This document shows, in pieces, positions 42,173 through 53,243 of a DNA stretch of 64,000 nt. The stretch comes from Notospermus geniculatus. Lineage: Eukaryota; Nemertea; Pilidiophora; Heteronemertea; Lineidae. The notes beneath the pieces are model-generated. The model had not been told where the DNA came from, did not search any database, and saw only the letters and a list, made by a program, of their open reading frames with translations. The translations under genes were made by a program, and so were the position numbers. The stretch's first letter is position 1; every line of letters starts with the position of its first letter. The stretch lies in assembly GCA_002633025.1 (NCBI GenBank), contig NMRB01002002.1:6610-70609 (forward strand), in the 5' to 3' direction.

Positions 42173-43006
42173 TCAACCAGAATATTACTTAAAGTCCTTG
42201 CATTATTTGACACAGCTACTTTATGTTGTAATCCCCTAAGGGAGACTTTATTTAAATATGGTGGAGTGTTCCCATATCGTTGGACCACATGGACTGAAGC
42301 GGCCTGTCCTCTCTACTCCTTTATCGCTATCGTCGTCCCGTCGACTTCTCATTGGATGGTTGTCCTGGTCTCTATTGAAAGATGGATATGTGTTACCTTC
42401 CCTTTAAAGGCCATGGTCCTCTGTACCAGAAAATGGACGTACGTTGCTATTATGAGTGTGTTGATGATGCATTTTGCTGTTTTTGGTCATGAGCTGTACA
42501 TAAGACAAATCGACGGACCATCTGGAACGTGTGGTTGTATTAACGCAACTTCAAATGCAGATTGCAGTAGATATGGTGATGCAATTTCAATTATTACTAG
42601 CGCTGTTTCTTTCCTCCTCCCCTTCACCTGCATCCTCTTCTTCAACGCCTCGATCCTGTATAACGTCATAAGAAGTCGGAACAAGCGAAGAAAGTTACAG
42701 AATTCACAACGATCGACGACAAACGTCAACAGCATGACCGTCATGCTGTTGATTGTTAGTGTGGCGTTCTTACTACTTGTTTCACCATTTGCTATATGTG
42801 AAGCTATAAATGGTTTTCCTATTCATCTTGCTCCTGACTTCGAATTATACCTTGATGTGTGGGTGGTGATGGTGAACCTTGAACCGTTAGCTGAGTTCCT
42901 GAATGCTACCAACCACAGCAGTAATTTCATCCTTTATTGTCTTTGCGGCAGACAATTCAGACAGGCGTTTTTCAACATGTTCAGATGGAAACGGACCAAA
43001 AAGTAG
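42173..43006 (+). CDS. Rhodopsin-family GPCR, 3' terminal exon (TM2 to stop); peptide-receptor-like
   Basis: The acceptor ttatgattttag is followed by an open frame of 277 codons to the stop at 43004-43006. Visible in order: the end of ICL1 and TM2 ('STRILLKVLALFDTATLCC'), TM3 starting at the conserved Cys ('AACPLYSFIAIVV') and ending in ERW in place of DRY, TM4, an ECL2 with Cys ('GTCGCINATSNADC'), TM5 ('VSFLLPFTCILFFNASIL'), a basic ICL3 ('RSRNKRRK'), TM6 and TM7 ('NHSSNFILYCLCGRQFR', where N-x-x-N-F-x-L-Y-C replaces NPxxY). That TM7 motif is typical of invertebrate FMRFamide-receptor-like peptide GPCRs. TM1 and the N-terminus must lie in an unidentified upstream exon. The gene lies antisense within an intron of FN3-like copy B. 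A truncated pseudogene is possible, but the frame is clean. Confidence 0.8.
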   Translation, partial: STRILLKVLALFDTATLCCNPLRETLFKYGGVFPYRWTTWTEAACPLYSFIAIVVPSTSHWMVVLVSIERWICVTFPLKAMVLCTRKWTYVAIMSVLMMHFAVFGHELYIRQIDGPSGTCGCINATSNADCSRYGDAISIITSAVSFLLPFTCILFFNASILYNVIRSRNKRRKLQNSQRSTTNVNSMTVMLLIVSVAFLLLVSPFAICEAINGFPIHLAPDFELYLDVWVVMVNLEPLAEFLNATNHSSNFILYCLCGRQFRQAFFNMFRWKRTKK

Positions 43007-43026
43007 CAGATGATCTTCATGGGAGA

Positions 43027-43190
43027 AGCCTAGTTTATACTTCGACGCACGACCATCGGCATGATCGGCGTCCGACGCGCGATCAAAATCTGGATGCCAA
43101 CATAATGAAGTAGGCTTATGTCGGCGTACAGATTTTGATCGTGCGTCGGACGCCGATGGTCCTGCGTCGATGTAGAAACTAGGCTTTACC
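43027..43190. repeat. Palindromic MITE family T, copy 1
   Basis: AGCCTAGTTTATACTTCGAC / TCGATGTAGAAACTAGGCTT arms, just 3' of the GPCR stop. A tighter copy is at 63360-63508. Confidence 0.7.
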
Positions 43191-43311
43191 GTGCGAATTT
43201 CATAGCGCGCAGCCGCCGCGCGAAGCGCTTTTAACACAAAACGCACCCGGGGAGAAATGTGCCCAGAATTTCGTACTTCGTGTTTCGTCGGTTTGCGAAA
43301 CCTCACTAATA

Positions 43312-44524
43312 GGGAGTTTTCGCAAATCTGACGAAAAACGAATATGAAATTGGACTTCATTTCCATGACGGCGTAACGTATTTCAGGAGATGGCTGGTAC
43401 CGCAAATATCGCCTGCTGCAAGAGCGTCTTTCAGCGTATTACGTTAAGGTGGCGGTGGAGACAAGCCCGGCGTATTTTCCCGCTGAATATGGAAATGATT
43501 TGAATGAATTTATTCATAGCCTCAACCGCAGTCGGTCACAATCATAGCCTGTTTCAAGTATAGTTCTTAGGCATGTTAGGCCCTGGATGGTATTGCGCAA
43601 TACCTCTTTCGACGCCTTTCCATTAGGCCACGCCGTTCCCTGACAATAGCTCTGTCGTCGATGATTTTTTAACAGGCTTTATCCGAACGTGACCAACTCC
43701 ACACGCGTTCTTCATTACCATAACAAAGGGCTCGCGGGGAAAGTTGCGGACTTTCTCACAAATTTTCACGAGCGATTTCTTTTTTGTGCGTGGATCGATG
43801 GTCAATTTGATTTCGAATATGATCTGGAAAAAACTTCCTCTAAGGCCGTTCCAGCCCCGATTTTTGAATTTCAGAGGAAAACAGCAAAAATTATTCAATT
43901 TTCTGTTTTGACCTTTTTCAGGCCACTAATTAAGCAATTGCTAATTAGTTATTTCAATTTTGAAAAATCGGGCCATGAACGACCATAGACCTCGCCATGC
44001 TGCATCCATCACTACCTAAAATCCGGTCATTTGGAGCCTGCTGTACCCGTTATCGCCTCTGAAAAACTTCATCTGGGACTTGCATTGTTCATGAATAAAG
44101 TTACATAATCAGTTAATTATTGTGCAGTTTTTCAATTCGGAGATCTGCAACAATACATAAACTCACAAATTTCGTTGGCAAAGTAAACTACGGTCGTAAC
44201 ACATTCGTGCAATTAAATTTCAAAACGGACCTCAATTGGATGCGTTTGCTAACTCCACCGCCACCTTAAACGGAAAGACTTACGGTGTATCTTGAATTTA
44301 TAAATTTCCACTTCGTATCTACGAAGTGGAAACGTAAGATAAATTTCAAAGTTAAATATACACCATAACTCTTTCGGTTTAACGTAACACGCTAAAAGAC
44401 CCTCTTGCACCAGGCGATATTTGCCATACCAACCATCTCCTGAAATACATGGGGTACGTCATGGAAGTGAAGTCCAATTTCGTATTTCCTACTTCGTGTT
44501 TCGTCAGATTTGCGAAACCTCACT
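43312..44524. mobile_element. MITE family V copy split by a TTAA element
   Basis: Left end TAGGGAGTTTTCGCAAATCT, right end AGATTTGCGAAACCTCACTA. The interior is interrupted at a TTAA by the element at 43444-44269. Confidence 0.6.
43444..44269. mobile_element. 0.83-kb TTAA-flanked element (piggyBac-type target)
   Basis: Bounded by TTAA on both sides with short TIRs GGTGGCGGTGGAG / CTCCACCGCCACC. The interior is not palindromic and carries a 99-codon plus frame (43689) with no recognised domain, so it may be a deletion derivative. Confidence 0.6.
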
Positions 44525-44826
44525 AACATCTTTAACAGGAAGAATGATCAAATGCTAGGTATCCTGGCAACTTTCGTTTAATGTGGTCGTCACAATACTA
44601 CCACTTCAACGGAAAGTTGCTTCTGGACCAAGCAAGAAATCAAAAAAATTGAATGAAATGGTCATGGACCATGTGCTCACCTGGACGAAGTGAATGTAGC
44701 AGAAAAACAAATGACACCTAGTGGCCAAGCCAAGAATCGAATTGGACCGAAACGTGGTGTCATTGGTCATCTGACGTACGGGACTACATGTACTGTATCA
44801 AGTTACAGGTGAATGATAATTGCCCC

Positions 44827-45113
44827 ATACCTGCCCCACCCGAGTACAATTTTGACTCCAACTATGGAGATTTTTGCCTCCTACGTGCAAATGTCATCGT
44901 GTGCGGTGGTCGGAAGCAGAGGCGGAGACGAATTTTTTTGCCTCCAACGCAGATCAAACATGTTTGAAATGACGTTACGCCGCATCTACAGGAGACAAAA
45001 TTGCAATCGTGTGCGGCGACTGACGCACCGTGTGCGGTGACAGGATGCCGAGACAAAAAAAAACATATGGAGGCAACGTCGGAGACAAAATTGCACTCGT
45101 GTGCGGCAGGTAT
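44827..45113. repeat. MITE family X, second copy
   Basis: Partner of 19084-19374 (TTTTGCCTCCTACGTGCAAATG etc.); left end decayed. Confidence 0.65.
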
Positions 45114-45164
45114 CAGCGGTCACCAAACGAGCCAGCTAACGGCAAAATCTAATCAATTATGTCC

Positions 45165-45440
45165 CTAATATTCATCTTGGGGCCCTGAAAGTTTCAGAAC
45201 GATGCGTGGCTTACTTCTCGAGTTATCGTGCGGACACCTAACAGTGGATGAGCCGACAGATAGAGAGTCAGAGAGAGAGAGGTCTAAAAATAACACATGG
45301 TTTTGAACAGATCTCGCTCAAAATATAATCAGTTCAGCCTCGAGTATTTATCTTGAAGCCCTGAAAGTTTCAGAACGATGCGTGGCTGATTTCTCGAGTT
45401 ATCGTGCGGACAACAGTGGATGAGCCAACAGAGAGAGTCT
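45165..45440. repeat. Tandem pair of a ~180-bp repeat
   Basis: GCCCTGAAAGTTTCAGAACG ... CTCGAGTTATCGTGCGGACA occurs at 45182 and 45358, each followed by GTGGATGAGCC(G/A)ACAGA and AGAG-rich tails. It resembles the 3' tail of a retroelement, but the family is not identified. Confidence 0.45.
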
Positions 45441-45542
45441 GAGAGAGGTCTAAATGAAATGGTCCATGGATCATGTGCTCACCTGTTTGGACATAATTGT
45501 GTAATGAGAGAGGGAGGTATCACTTACGAGCAATCTGGGCCA

Positions 45543-45722
45543 CACACGATCAATATTATTGCACAATGTGGGGCGCCCCAAAATAGGGGCATGTGCTTCT
45601 GGCATGATGGGTAGAAGAAAGATTGGCAATAATATTGCCCATTATTGTGCAATAATAGATTGGAACGTGTATGACCCATTTGTGCCCCATAATTGTGCAA
45701 TTATAGCTACGGTTACACCTGC
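45543..45722. repeat. MITE family G copy
   Basis: GGGGCATGTGCTTCTGGCAT with flanking ATTATTGCACAAT inverted motifs. Confidence 0.6.
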
Positions 45723-47430
45723 TGAAAATACCCGTGTTTTCCAGACCCGTGTCAAACCCGTGTGTACGAAAATCCCGGCGAGAGGTCACACTAATACACT
45801 GTAGTTAAGTAGCCCGGCGACAGTTGCGCTGCATGCACTGACTCTTCAGTCATTTCTGTATTGGCACACATTATTAGAGGCGCGAAAACGACGTCACTTA
45901 ATGTCTGCGCCATCTGTCGCCGTGCGAAGAACTAACGAAAACACGGGGATTTCGAAAAGCACGGCAAAAAACCGTGTTTTTCAGACACGGGTTTCTTGAA
46001 GCTCGGCAATTCATAGGTGTGACCGCAAAAAACCCAGAGATTTTATGTAGTGTAACCACGGCTTACATTGGATGGTGTATGGGCCGCTTAAGGGAGGCAC
46101 TTTGTGTGTATTGTCAGCACAGTGTGGATTTCATATTACCAGAAACTTACATGCAGGCTGCGGAGGGCTTCTCGATCAAAACCTTCCGTCTGTCCTTCCC
46201 AACGTAATACACCTTCCCTGCCTGTTTGACCAGGCCTGGCTTCGTTATTGTGTTTTCCACACTGAGTGCTTCCACGACGGGGACCGTGTTGTCCACCACC
46301 ACACCGTTTGAACAGACAGGAACCGAGTGGTCGAGCGCTGCGTTGAAGGCCACGACAGTCAGGAAGTACTTTCCAGTTGACGGTGCATTCCACTTTGAAG
46401 ATGTCAGCGTTGTTTTCGTTACCTGAAGTATTTATCAGCAAACATGTACAATGTAGTATTGATAGTATCATAATCGGCTTTACATTACACGAATTTAACC
46501 CCGGGGCAGCCCCGGTTGCGAATTAACCCGGCGTAAGTGACAAGTGTAAACGCGCACATAAATTTACTCCGGAGAAAAAAATGTGTTACACTGGTGTAGT
46601 TTACCCCAGCAAAAGTGGTGAGGCACGTCACGGGTTAAGGTCTAACCCGGTGTAATTTCGTAGTCTAAACACGCACTCGTGGTTAGCCCCGGAGTAAACG
46701 CCAGTGTTGCAGGACAACTGGAATTGGCGCCTTCATTTTGACTGTATAGCGCATGCGTATGGTCGTCATTATGCCTAGGTCACATATCCACCGGGCCCCC
46801 TACGATTTTCCCCACCGGCGGCTTGCCGTGGATTTCAGAGACCGTACGGGTCCATTACGAATTTCATGTCTACGGTGTGTGTGGTCACATATTCTACGGT
46901 GCCCGGTGAAAATTGGTGGAGAGTAATCGCAAGACCCGTCAACAATCGGCCTAGGTCACATATCCACTCCGGGGCCCGTACGGCGAGTAAAAACAGACAT
47001 TTTGGCCGATTTTCGCCAATTTCGTACCGTGCCCGGCCGGTTCCCTCACGGTCGCCACGGGCACCGGGACATTTTTCACCAGCCAAACGGGCGCCGCATT
47101 GATTAGCTTGCTGCTCCCAATTCTCCCGGCGTTTTCATGTGATCGGTAGGCCGTAGAAAGCCCGTAGTGTACCCTGCGGGTCCTGTGCGGGCTCCTGCCA
47201 GTGACCGGGCGGGCTTCGCACGATTTTGTCTGCCAATTCTCGTGAAAAAAGTTTGACGGGTACCGTGCGGTGTACCACCTGTTCATCGGACGGAGCTCGG
47301 AAGCTTACCGCACGGCATGCGGCCGACACCTTCACGGTTTGTTGACGGGCGTCTTGCGATTACAACATGTACTCTCCACCAAGTTTCGCCGGGCACCGCC
47401 CGAACGCCGTAAAATATGTGACCACATGAA
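45713..47430. repeat. Palindromic repeats around exon 46151-46422
   Basis: 45713-46025 pairs GGTTACACCTGCTGAAAATA-type ends with TATTT...AGGTGTGACC. 46480-46730 carries TTAACCCGG-type inverted units. 46780-47430 pairs GTGGTCACATATTCTACGG with CCGTAAAATATGTGACCAC. Confidence 0.45.
46151..46422 (-). CDS. FN3-like gene copy B, upstream exon 0
   Basis: 272 nt, acceptor ataaatacttcag|GTA, donor AT|GTAAGT, phase 0 to 2. It encodes 'TTLTSSKWNAPSTGKYFLTV', 'VPVCSNGVVVDNTVPVVEAL' and 'QAGKVYYVGKDRRKVLIEKP', the same C-S-(D/N)-G-V-VD linker and GKVYYVG motif as the other exons. Its phase-2 end is what the first exons of both units require. It lies beyond the duplicated segment, so only one copy exists. 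Upstream exons are not seen. Confidence 0.75.
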
Positions 47431-48381
47431 AGTCGTAATGTACGGTGGCTGGGAAAGGACACGCATAAAATTTTTTTTGAAAAGTTTACTAGCGTGAAAA
47501 ATTATTTTTCGTTTTCTCGACTTTTTAGTAGCGTGAAAAAATATTTTCCGTTTTCCCGACTTTTCATTTTCCTGACTTTTTACTAGCATGTAAAATTTTT
47601 TTTCGTTTTCTCGACTTTTTACTTCCGTTTTCCTGACTTTTTACTTCCGTTATCCTGACTTTTTACTTCCGTTTTCCCGACTTTCTTGTTTTGTGTAGCG
47701 TGAAAAAATATTTTCCGTTTTCCCGACTTTTCATTTTCCTGACTTTTTACTAGCGTGAAAAATTATTTTTCGTTTTCTCGACTTTTTAGTAGCGTGAAAA
47801 AATATTTTCATTTTCCCGACTTTTCATTTTCCTGACTTTTTACTAGCGTGAAAAATTATTTTTCGTTTTCTCGACTTTTTAGTAGCGTGAAAAAATATTT
47901 TCATTTTCCCGACTTTTCATTTTCCTGACTTTTTACTAGCGTGAAAAATTATTTTTCGTTTTCTCGACTTTTTAGTAGCGTGAAAAAATATTTTCATTTT
48001 CCCGACTTTTCATTTTCCTGACTTTTTACTAGCGTGAAAAATTATTTTTCGTTTTCTCGACTTTTTAGTAGCGTGGAAAATTTTTTTCGTTTTCCCGACT
48101 TTTCATTTTCCCGACTTTTTACTTCCGTTTTCCCGACTTTTTACTTCCGTTTTCCCGACTTTTTGGGTTGCAGTATACAGTTAGCTTTGCACCTGTGCGC
48201 GTATATACCCCATACGATAGTGCATAAAAAACTGTCGATATCTTTTATGGTCGAGATGTTCCAGGTGTGTTGGGGCAACTGGTTTGAGTTTGTCGTCTGT
48301 TGCTCGATTTTTGAATAGTAATACTGAATCTGTCAATACTTGAAATATGGTCATATCTGTGGATGAGCACAGTGTACAAAT

Positions 48382-48556
48382 ACAGGGCCGTATTCAACTT
48401 TTTGGTCCGGGGGGGGCAGAAGCCTCTCGGGGGGGGGGGGGCAGAAGACCTCTTTTTGCCGTTTTTTGCCCAAAATCCGCATGAAAATCTTGTTTTTTGG
48501 TTGGCTCAGGGGGGGGGGGGCAACTGCCCCCTCGCCCTACCCTTTAAATACGGCCC
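48382..48556. repeat. G-run element in foldback loop
   Basis: Ends CAGGGCCGTATTCAA / TTTAAATACGGCCCTG inverted around three G-homopolymers (8-14 bases). Confidence 0.55.
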
Positions 48557-48916
48557 TGAAATATGACCGTCGGTAAGGCCTAGGAAGTCCAAGCACGAAT
48601 GACGAATGTACACTAGAATTAGGTCAATAAGACCAGCAAATGCTTTTACTTAAGATATGTACAATTGCCTAGTGCGTTTGTATTGCAGAATTCAAGTAGA
48701 ATCATTTACTAGTCTTTATTCATATAGTCTTTTCTTTATTCGTGAGTCTTTTCTAGAGTTTCAGATTGTAAAGTTCCACTTGAAAAAGACCCCGGTAGGG
48801 GTCGAAAATTCGTGAATTCTGGAGATTGACTTCTTGTTTATTATCATTTAGTGTGTCAATTTTGTGCTTTTTGTACCTTGCTTTATTCATATGACATAAT
48901 ATGTTAACCCATTCAA

Positions 48917-49303
48917 AACTTACGACCAAAAACGTAAAAGCATTAAAATCTCAGCAGCGCCACCTATTATTTTAGTTTTGCGCCAGATGGTTTGTAGATA
49001 CATCCTAGTACATGTACTAATGCACTGCGAAAGATTTTTAAAAAAAGATTAACCCATGGTGCTCGACTACAGCGAAAACCGACTTTCACGAAAGCGATTG
49101 CAGCGACAGAACTTACGACCAAAAACGTAAAGGCATTAAAATCTCAGCAGCGCCACCTATTATTTTAGTTTTGCGCCAGATGGTTTGTAGATACATCCTA
49201 GTACTAATGCACTGCGAAAGAATTTTAAAAAAAAATTTAACCCATGGTGCTCGACTACAGCGAAAACCGACTTTCAGGAAAGCGATTGCAGCGCCCCGTT
49301 TTA
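48917..49303. repeat. 193-bp direct tandem duplication in foldback loop
   Basis: AACTTACGACCAAAAACGTA starts both copies (48917, 49110), which end AAGCGATTGCAGCG; the differences are a few bases. Confidence 0.75.
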
Positions 49304-50477
49304 TCTTAATTCGTGCAGAGGCATGATGGGACATTACCATGCAGCAACATCCAATCAAATTCGACCTTATTAGAATTTTTCTAGACGGGGGTATATAGGG
49401 CCTTTGGGAAGAAGGCTATGTTTGGGTGAAAATATTTCGAAAATTAGACACCAGATTTTAGCGAAAATCCATATCCTGCTAGCAGAAATGCTGTAGATTT
49501 GAAATATACCCCGGGAATTTCGAATTTGTTACCGGGCAGCCATTCCCTGGAACCTGTCCAGATGACAGGCCATTTTACCGACGGTCATACACTGTGCTCA
49601 TCAACAGATATGACAATATTTCAAGTATTGACAGATTCAGTATTACTATTCAAAAATCTAGCAACAGACGACAAACTCAAACGAGTTGCCCCTACACACC
49701 TGGAACATCTCGACCATAAAAGATATCGACAGTTTTTTATGCACTATCGTATGGGGTATATACGCGCACAGGTACAGAGCTAACTGTATACTGCAACCCA
49801 AAAAGTCGGGAAAACGGAAGTAAAAAGTCGGGAAAACGGAAGTAAAAAGTCGGGAAAACGGAAGTAAAAAGTCGGGAAAACGGAAGTAAAAAGTCGGGAA
49901 AACGGAAGTAAAAAGTCGGGAAAACGGAAGTAAAAAAGCGGGAAAACGGAAGTAAAAAGTCGGGAAAACGGAAGTAAAAAAGTCGGGAAAACGAAAAAAA
50001 ATTTTACACGCTAGTAAAAAGTCAGGAAAATGAAAAGTCGGGAAAATGAAAATAATTTTTCACGCTACTAAAAAGTCGAGAAAACGAAAAATAATTTTTC
50101 ACGCTAGTAAAAAGTCAGGAAAATGAAAAGTCGGGAAAACGAAAAAAATTTTCCACGCTACACAAAACAAGAAAAGTCGGGAAAACGGAAGTAAAAAGTC
50201 AGGATAACGGAAGTAAAAAGTCAGGAAAACGGAAGTAAAAAGTCGAGAAAACGAAAAAAAATTTTACATGCTAGTAAAAAGTCAGGAAAATGAAAAGTCG
50301 GGAAAATGAAAATATTTTTTCACGCTACTAAAAAGTCGGGAAAACGAAAAATAATTTTTCACGCTAGTAAACTTTTCAAAAAAAATTTTATGCGTGTCCT
50401 TTCCCAGCCACCGTAAAGAAGTTACTCTGCATGCACGGAGATATTTTCAATCTCCGGTCAATGAAATTCAAACACTA

Positions 50478-50624
50478 GGGAGGTTTAGAAATCAAGCGAT
50501 AAACGTAAACGTTAATGACGTTATTTTTTTACAGAAAATGCAATATAAAATTTGGTTGATGTGTGGTATGAAATATAACGTTGTCGTTGCCGTTTACGTT
50601 AATCGTTTGATTTTTAAACCTCCC
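50478..50624. mobile_element. MITE family K copy
   Basis: GGGAGGTTTAGAAATCAAGC / AATCGTTTGATTTTTAAACCTCCC with TA on both sides. Confidence 0.7.
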
Positions 50625-50760
50625 TATAATGTTACAAAATATACGAAACTCAGAAAACAAGGTGTGATGATACACAATGCGCATGCGCGTAGACGTCATC
50701 TAGTCATAAGCCGTACTGGGTTCTGCGGTTCATGAAGACCTGTACATATCTACATTACAG

Positions 50761-51036
50761 ATGATTGGGAAGCAACTGGTTATGACCACTACGCAGGCCA
50801 CTGCCAAATTGGGTCAGGAATTGACACTCAAACAATTGTCTCAAGTATACAGTCAGGGAAACTGGCCGAGTGTAAAAAGGGATGCGACGAAAATGCTGCC
50901 TGTACCTCGTTCGATTTGACTACCATTGCCCCTGATAAAAATTTTCAAACATGTACATTAAGAAAGGGCCCCTGCCCGAAACTAGGTACAAGTGTCAAGT
51001 ATGCCAATATGTACTTCAAAAGGGAAGTTGGAAAAG
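50761..51036 (+). CDS. PAN/apple-like module gene, exon a
   Basis: 276 nt, acceptor ctacattacag, donor AAAAG|GTAGGC, phase 1 to 1. It encodes 'DWEATGYDHYAGHCQIGSGI', 'LAECKKGCDENAACTSFDLT' and 'FQTCTLRKGPCPKLG' ending 'YANMYFKREVGK'. The Cys pattern C..C...C with TSF and C-T/S-L is that of PAN/apple-type domains. One exon per module in phase 1-1 is suited to exon shuffling. Secreted or surface protein inferred; no signal peptide exon found. Confidence 0.6.
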
Positions 51037-51282
51037 GTAGGCCTTGCTTTTAGTCGAAATTTTCAGTAATATATAAACATTCTTTTTTTAAATTTTATTT
51101 TTTCCTTTTTTTCTTCTTTCCTTTGTAATAATTTTGGCAAGATTTTCATCGGAGTAGATATGGACGAGTGTCAGCTTCTGAAACGAAAACGACGGTGAGG
51201 CCCGCTCATATAGTAAATAATGCATGCTCCCGTTCCCTCCGTTTCGTGGAAATTTTTTTTCCGTTCCGCACAATTGCGTAAA

Positions 51283-51412
51283 CCATGAACGTTACTAGAC
51301 TGGTTCCCGTCTTTGCCGCTCCACCCGCTGGCGCTCCTGTTCCGCTATACAAAGTTGTATAGCTGAGCGCCATAAATGTGCAGCGGCAACGACGGGAACC
51401 AGTCTAGAACGT
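51283..51412. repeat. Short imperfect palindrome in PAN-like gene intron
   Basis: GAACGTTACTAGACTGGTTC / GAACCAGTCTAGAACGTTAC arms; centre GCTATACAAAGTTGTATAGC. Confidence 0.6.
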
Positions 51413-51592
51413 TACTTTCCTCTTTCCTCAGAAGGTTTTTTATTACAATGAGTCTGGGGGATAAAGGCTGGAAGGTTGACAATGCAGACTTTAAAGACAT
51501 TTTTTACATTAAAAATGCAGTAGCCGATAGCCTACTCATTGATGACCGATTTATTTTACTGAAAAGTGATACGCAAGTTACACCCATTTCAG

Positions 51593-51853
51593 ACAAGACT
51601 TGGGTAGTACCGAAGTATAAGTTCCATCAGGCAAAATGCGCGGACGCCGATATTACGAAACTGCCTGCCGTCAGCCTGAAGGGTTGCATTGACACCTGCG
51701 AGAAAGAAAAAGACTGCTTATCTGTGAAGTTCCACGCGGTCACCGGGAATCCGAATTCAGAATCCTGTGCCCTGAAGAGCAGTGACTGTCAAACGAAGGT
51801 GACAAGCCCTCTGCTTGAAGACCGATTGTACGTGAGGATCCCACCGACACAAG
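51593..51853 (+). CDS. PAN/apple-like module gene, exon b
   Basis: 261 nt. The acceptor acacccatttcag|AC was chosen because it alone gives phase 1 with exon a; the open frame extends further upstream (from 51376), but those residues look intronic. Donor CAAG|GTAGGT, phase 1. It encodes 'KTWVVPKYKFHQAKCADADI', 'SLKGCIDTCEKEKDCLSVKF' and 'SESCALKSSDCQTK', a more diverged PAN-like module. Confidence 0.6.
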
Positions 51854-51954
51854 GTAGGTCAGATAAAGAACTGACAACGATAACGTTTCTTTTAGAAACA
51901 GGCTGATGAAATTGAAAAAAACATCCTCCCATAGCATGGTTTTTACCTCGCTCC

Positions 51955-52310
51955 TCACAGAAAAAAAAATCAACTCGAGTGGAGACTCAGGTCTCACTAT
52001 AAGGACAAAATGGTTCGAAATACTTTTTGACTCAAAATGAAACAGAAAATATTTCGGCCCGAGACAGTGACATCTCAATCTGAGTTGAGTGATCTCAGAA
52101 TGAGACTGTCAGGATCTTGGCCTAAAATATTTTCTCTCAGATCGAGACTGTCAGTATCTCAACCCAAAATATTTTCTCTCGGAACGAGATGTCAGTCTCT
52201 CGGCCCAAAATATTTTCCCTTTCCTTTTGAAACAAAAGGTATTTCGAACCATTTTGTCCCCATAGTGAGACTTTGAGTCTCCACTCGAGTTGATTTCTTT
52301 TTTCTGTGCT
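51955..52310. repeat. Palindromic element family Q, second copy
   Basis: Same arms and AAAATATTT-GGCC(C/G)AGA interior as 33230-33578. Confidence 0.7.
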
Positions 52311-52955
52311 TCTCATTCACTCGCACAAAACTTCTTTGTGTAAAGCGGCCCATACACGATCAAGATGTGAAAAATAAAGTTTCTTTTTCTGCCAGTAAAT
52401 AGGCCCTTTAGGTTTTCCCCACTGTAGGGACTACAGGCAGCCCCCACCATACATGTCATCCTGAAGAAATCAGGTCCTCTTTTTTTATATAAACATATTT
52501 ATTCAGATATTACCTGAAATGGCTGACACAACAGGCGCAGCGCAGGTCCTCTTAGCTTAGCTCCCATGTTAGGGAAACATGTCAATCGACTTGTCTTTCT
52601 TGCCGGTATCTTTCTGCTGTCTTTATTTTTCGCGTAAGGCCGACATAACGCGGGATCCCTTTCTCAAAACCCATTCATTTCGCCATGGTGTTCAGTGCAG
52701 TTTACACGTGCGCGTACATTGCGTCATTTCAAAATGGCCGCCATTTCGGCCGTCAACACAAACTGTAATTTGTGAAGGAACTTTTTTCTGTCACGTTTTG
52801 CGGGAAAATGACAGCGATGATGGCTGTAGCGCCAAAAAAGACAAATTGATTGATGTATAGTATGTCAAATTCGGTCCAGCCGTTCGGAGCTATCGTTAAT
52901 AAACCTCGCGCCACTCGGAACTGGAATGGAGAGTAGTCAAGCTTCTTCATTTCAG

Positions 52956-53243
52956 CTGCGGACTGGAAACAAACGGGATATGACAACTACAGGGGTAGCT
53001 GCGAGGTTGGTACCACAGGTCACGTGCAGACCACACAAGGCCTACCAGCACCACCAGCAAGTGGGACTATAGAAGATTGTAAAAAATCATGCGACGCAAG
53101 CACCGCTTGTACGTCGTTTCAACTCACTGGGATTGCACCGGAAAAGCCATTCCAGGCGTGTTCTCTGCGAAGTGGTCACTGCCCGAGATTGGAAACATCC
53201 AATACGTTCGCCAATATGTTCTTCAAAAGAGCTAGAGGAAATA
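52956..53243 (+). CDS. PAN/apple-like module gene, exon c
   Basis: 288 nt, acceptor ttcttcatttcag, donor ATA|GTAAGT, phase 1 to 1. It encodes 'ADWKQTGYDNYRGSCEVGTT', 'IEDCKKSCDASTACTSFQLT' and 'FQACSLRSGHCPRLE' ending 'FANMFFKRARGN', clearly a sister of exon a. No further exon was found before the convergent TLR gene at 54417, so the 3' end is unknown. Confidence 0.62.

Larger units (their letters stand above)
24966..46422 (-). other. Gene span, copy B: FN3-like-module extracellular protein (13 exons, partial)
   Basis: Thirteen minus-strand exons (46422 down to 24966) join into about 2.69 kb with all phases matching. Twelve of them pair one-to-one with copy A exons: eleven have identical length and one (25183-24966) is one codon longer. 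The extra 5' exon at 46151-46422 ends in phase 2, as the next exon requires. The last exon ends in phase 0, which does not fit the first exon of copy A (phase 2 start). Copy B therefore lacks an evident 3' end, and the counterparts of the three terminal A exons are absent. A GPCR exon on the opposite strand lies in its first visible intron. Recent tandem duplication or falsely duplicated haplotype are both possible. Confidence 0.72.
47445..50420. mobile_element. 3-kb foldback element with internal tandem repeats
   Basis: Outer ends GTACGGTGGCTGGGAAAGGA (about 47440) and CCTTTCCCAGCCACCGTA (50400-50417) are inverted. The arms extend about 0.8-0.9 kb each. The left arm has several copies of a roughly 90-bp unit (GTGAAAAATTATTTTTCGTT ... 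CCTGACTTTTTACTAGC) and 20-22-bp TTTTCCCGACTTTTTACTTC units. The right arm has the complementary repeats in different number (GGGAAAACGGAAGTAAAAAG about nine times). Inner arm sequence (48165-48355 with 49595-49790) is unique and still pairs. The loop (48360-49590) carries a G-rich insertion and a 193-bp direct duplication. This is the layout of Foldback-type transposons. Confidence 0.65.

Noticed and set aside
42887-43405. 172-codon minus frame antisense to the GPCR
   Set aside because: Shadow of the GPCR exon plus a palindromic MITE.
43689-43988. 99-codon plus frame in the TTAA element
   Set aside because: No domain recognised; its minus strand is also open. Kept only as a note within the element.
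47470-50390. CRISPR-like spaced repeats
   Set aside because: Repeat units are contiguous or interleaved tandem repeats without unique spacers, in an animal genome, and arranged as inverted arms.
51376-51592. Upstream extension of the PAN-like exon b frame
   Set aside because: Residues have no module pattern, and only the acceptor at 51592 fits the phase of the neighbouring exons.
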